This document shows, piece after piece, positions 5,135 to 5,750 of a DNA stretch of 5,750 bases. How positions within the stretch are numbered: the first letter of the stretch is position 1; every line of letters begins with the position of its first letter. A program made the translations under genes and the position numbers. Source of the DNA: JBFFXF01 sp041569895 (GTDB taxonomy: Bacteria; Planctomycetota; UBA8108; JACQVS01); assembly GCA_041569895.1 (NCBI GenBank), contig JBFFXF010000372.1, positions 1-5,750 on the forward strand, written 5' to 3'. The notes beneath the pieces were generated by a model. It searched no databases and had not been told where the DNA came from. It saw nothing but the letters and a program-made list of their open reading frames with translations.

Positions 5135-5750
5135 CGCCGGGCGCGACGCCGGAGAACGCCACGCTGACGGTCGGTTTCTCCTCGTGCCCGAACGATGTGT
5201 TCATATTCGAGCCCCTGGTCTCCGGTCTGATCGATACCGGCGGGCTGCGCTACCGCCCCGTGATCGAGGACGTCGAGGCCCTCAACCTGCGCGCCCTCGA
5301 GCGCGACCTCGACGTCACCAAGATCTCGTTCCACGCCTACGGGCACCTGCGGGATTCCCACGTGCTGCTCGACGCCGGCTCGGCTCTCGGACGCGGGTGC
5401 GGGCCGCTGCTGATCGCCCCGCGCCGGCTCGAGCGCGACGAGATCGAGCGGTGTCGCATCGCCATCCCCGGGGCCCTGACCACCGCCGCGCTGCTGTTGC
5501 GGCTCTACTCGCCGCGCAGCGAGCGCTTCGAGGTGATGGTCTTCGACGAGATCATCGCGGCGGTCGCCAGCGGTCGCGTCGACGCCGGTCTGATCATCCA
5601 CGAAAGCCGGTTCACGTACGCGTCGAGCGGTTTGACGATGGTGGTCGACCTCGGCGAGTGGTGGGAGCGCGAGACCGGTCTGCCGATACCGCTCGGCGGC
5701 ATCATCGCCGACCGCCGGCTGGGCGAGAAGACCATCCGCCGCGTCGACGA
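5131..5750 (+). CDS. mqnD: 1,4-dihydroxy-6-naphthoate synthase, 5' part
   Basis: The frame is open to the window edge: 206 complete codons, about three quarters of a typical MqnD of 270-290 residues. MqnD converts cyclic dehypoxanthine futalosine to 1,4-dihydroxy-6-naphthoate in the cytoplasm, the step after MqnC. It has a periplasmic-binding-protein-like fold shared with MqnA. Nearly all family signatures are present: 'FSSCPNDVFIF' (16-26), 'DVTKISFHAY' (61-70), 'GSALGRGCGPLL' (83-94), 'IPGALTTA' (112-119), 'DAGLIIHESRFTY' (151-163) and 'GLPIPLGGI' (183-191). His157 in the IIHE motif corresponds to the histidine proposed as the catalytic base in the Thermus enzyme. These motifs favour MqnD over MqnA. 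The start follows from the ATGA overlap with mqnB and a GGGAGG site seven bases upstream. No frameshift or missing motif is seen in the visible part. Confidence 0.93.
   Translation, partial: MTPGATPENATLTVGFSSCPNDVFIFEPLVSGLIDTGGLRYRPVIEDVEALNLRALERDLDVTKISFHAYGHLRDSHVLLDAGSALGRGCGPLLIAPRRLERDEIERCRIAIPGALTTAALLLRLYSPRSERFEVMVFDEIIAAVASGRVDAGLIIHESRFTYASSGLTMVVDLGEWWERETGLPIPLGGIIADRRLGEKTIRRVD

Noticed and set aside
4771..5601. Minus-strand open frame opposite mqnB and mqnD
   Set aside because: Both plus-strand genes are recognisable by multiple conserved motifs, and the antisense frame is Arg/Asp/Gln-rich shadow sequence.

Overview
The window looks like a high-GC chromosomal segment of a Gram-negative bacterium. 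Codon third positions are mostly G or C, several genes encode exported or membrane-anchored envelope proteins, and menaquinone is made by the futalosine route. An Acidobacteriota-like lineage or another poorly sampled high-GC phylum would fit, but this is an impression from gene content and repeat style. No marker gene settles it.

Layout, left to right. Bases 1-618 (+) are the 3' end of a gene for a TPR-type helical-repeat protein with one transmembrane segment near its C-terminus. Bases 619-931 form a gene-poor convergent spacer with short purine- or pyrimidine-rich repeats. Three genes then lie on the minus strand, transcribed from right to left: a membrane-anchored coiled-coil/HEAT-like protein (4275-3025), a small putative lipoprotein 8 bases behind it (3016-2261), and, after a 219-base spacer made almost wholly of short tandem repeats, an exported beta-propeller protein resembling the phytase-like family (2041-932). 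A divergent intergenic region (4276-4369) separates this cluster from a plus-strand menaquinone operon: mqnB, futalosine hydrolase (4370-5134), overlapping by 4 bases mqnD, 1,4-dihydroxy-6-naphthoate synthase (5131 to the window edge, incomplete).

Function. MqnB and MqnD catalyse two steps of the futalosine menaquinone pathway; MqnC, which acts between them, and MqnA are not in the window. The tightly spaced HEAT-like and lipoprotein genes probably form an envelope-associated pair of unknown function. Whether the propeller gene shares their transcript is unclear.

The most unusual feature is non-coding. All three gene 3' ends visible here are followed, within 0 to about 70 bases, by short-period repeats that are purine-rich on the sense strand of the gene that just ended. 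The largest is a compound array (2046-2250) of degenerate heptamers, a near-perfect dyad and a pure hexamer tract. I found no defence system, mobile element, CRISPR array or RNA gene that I could support.
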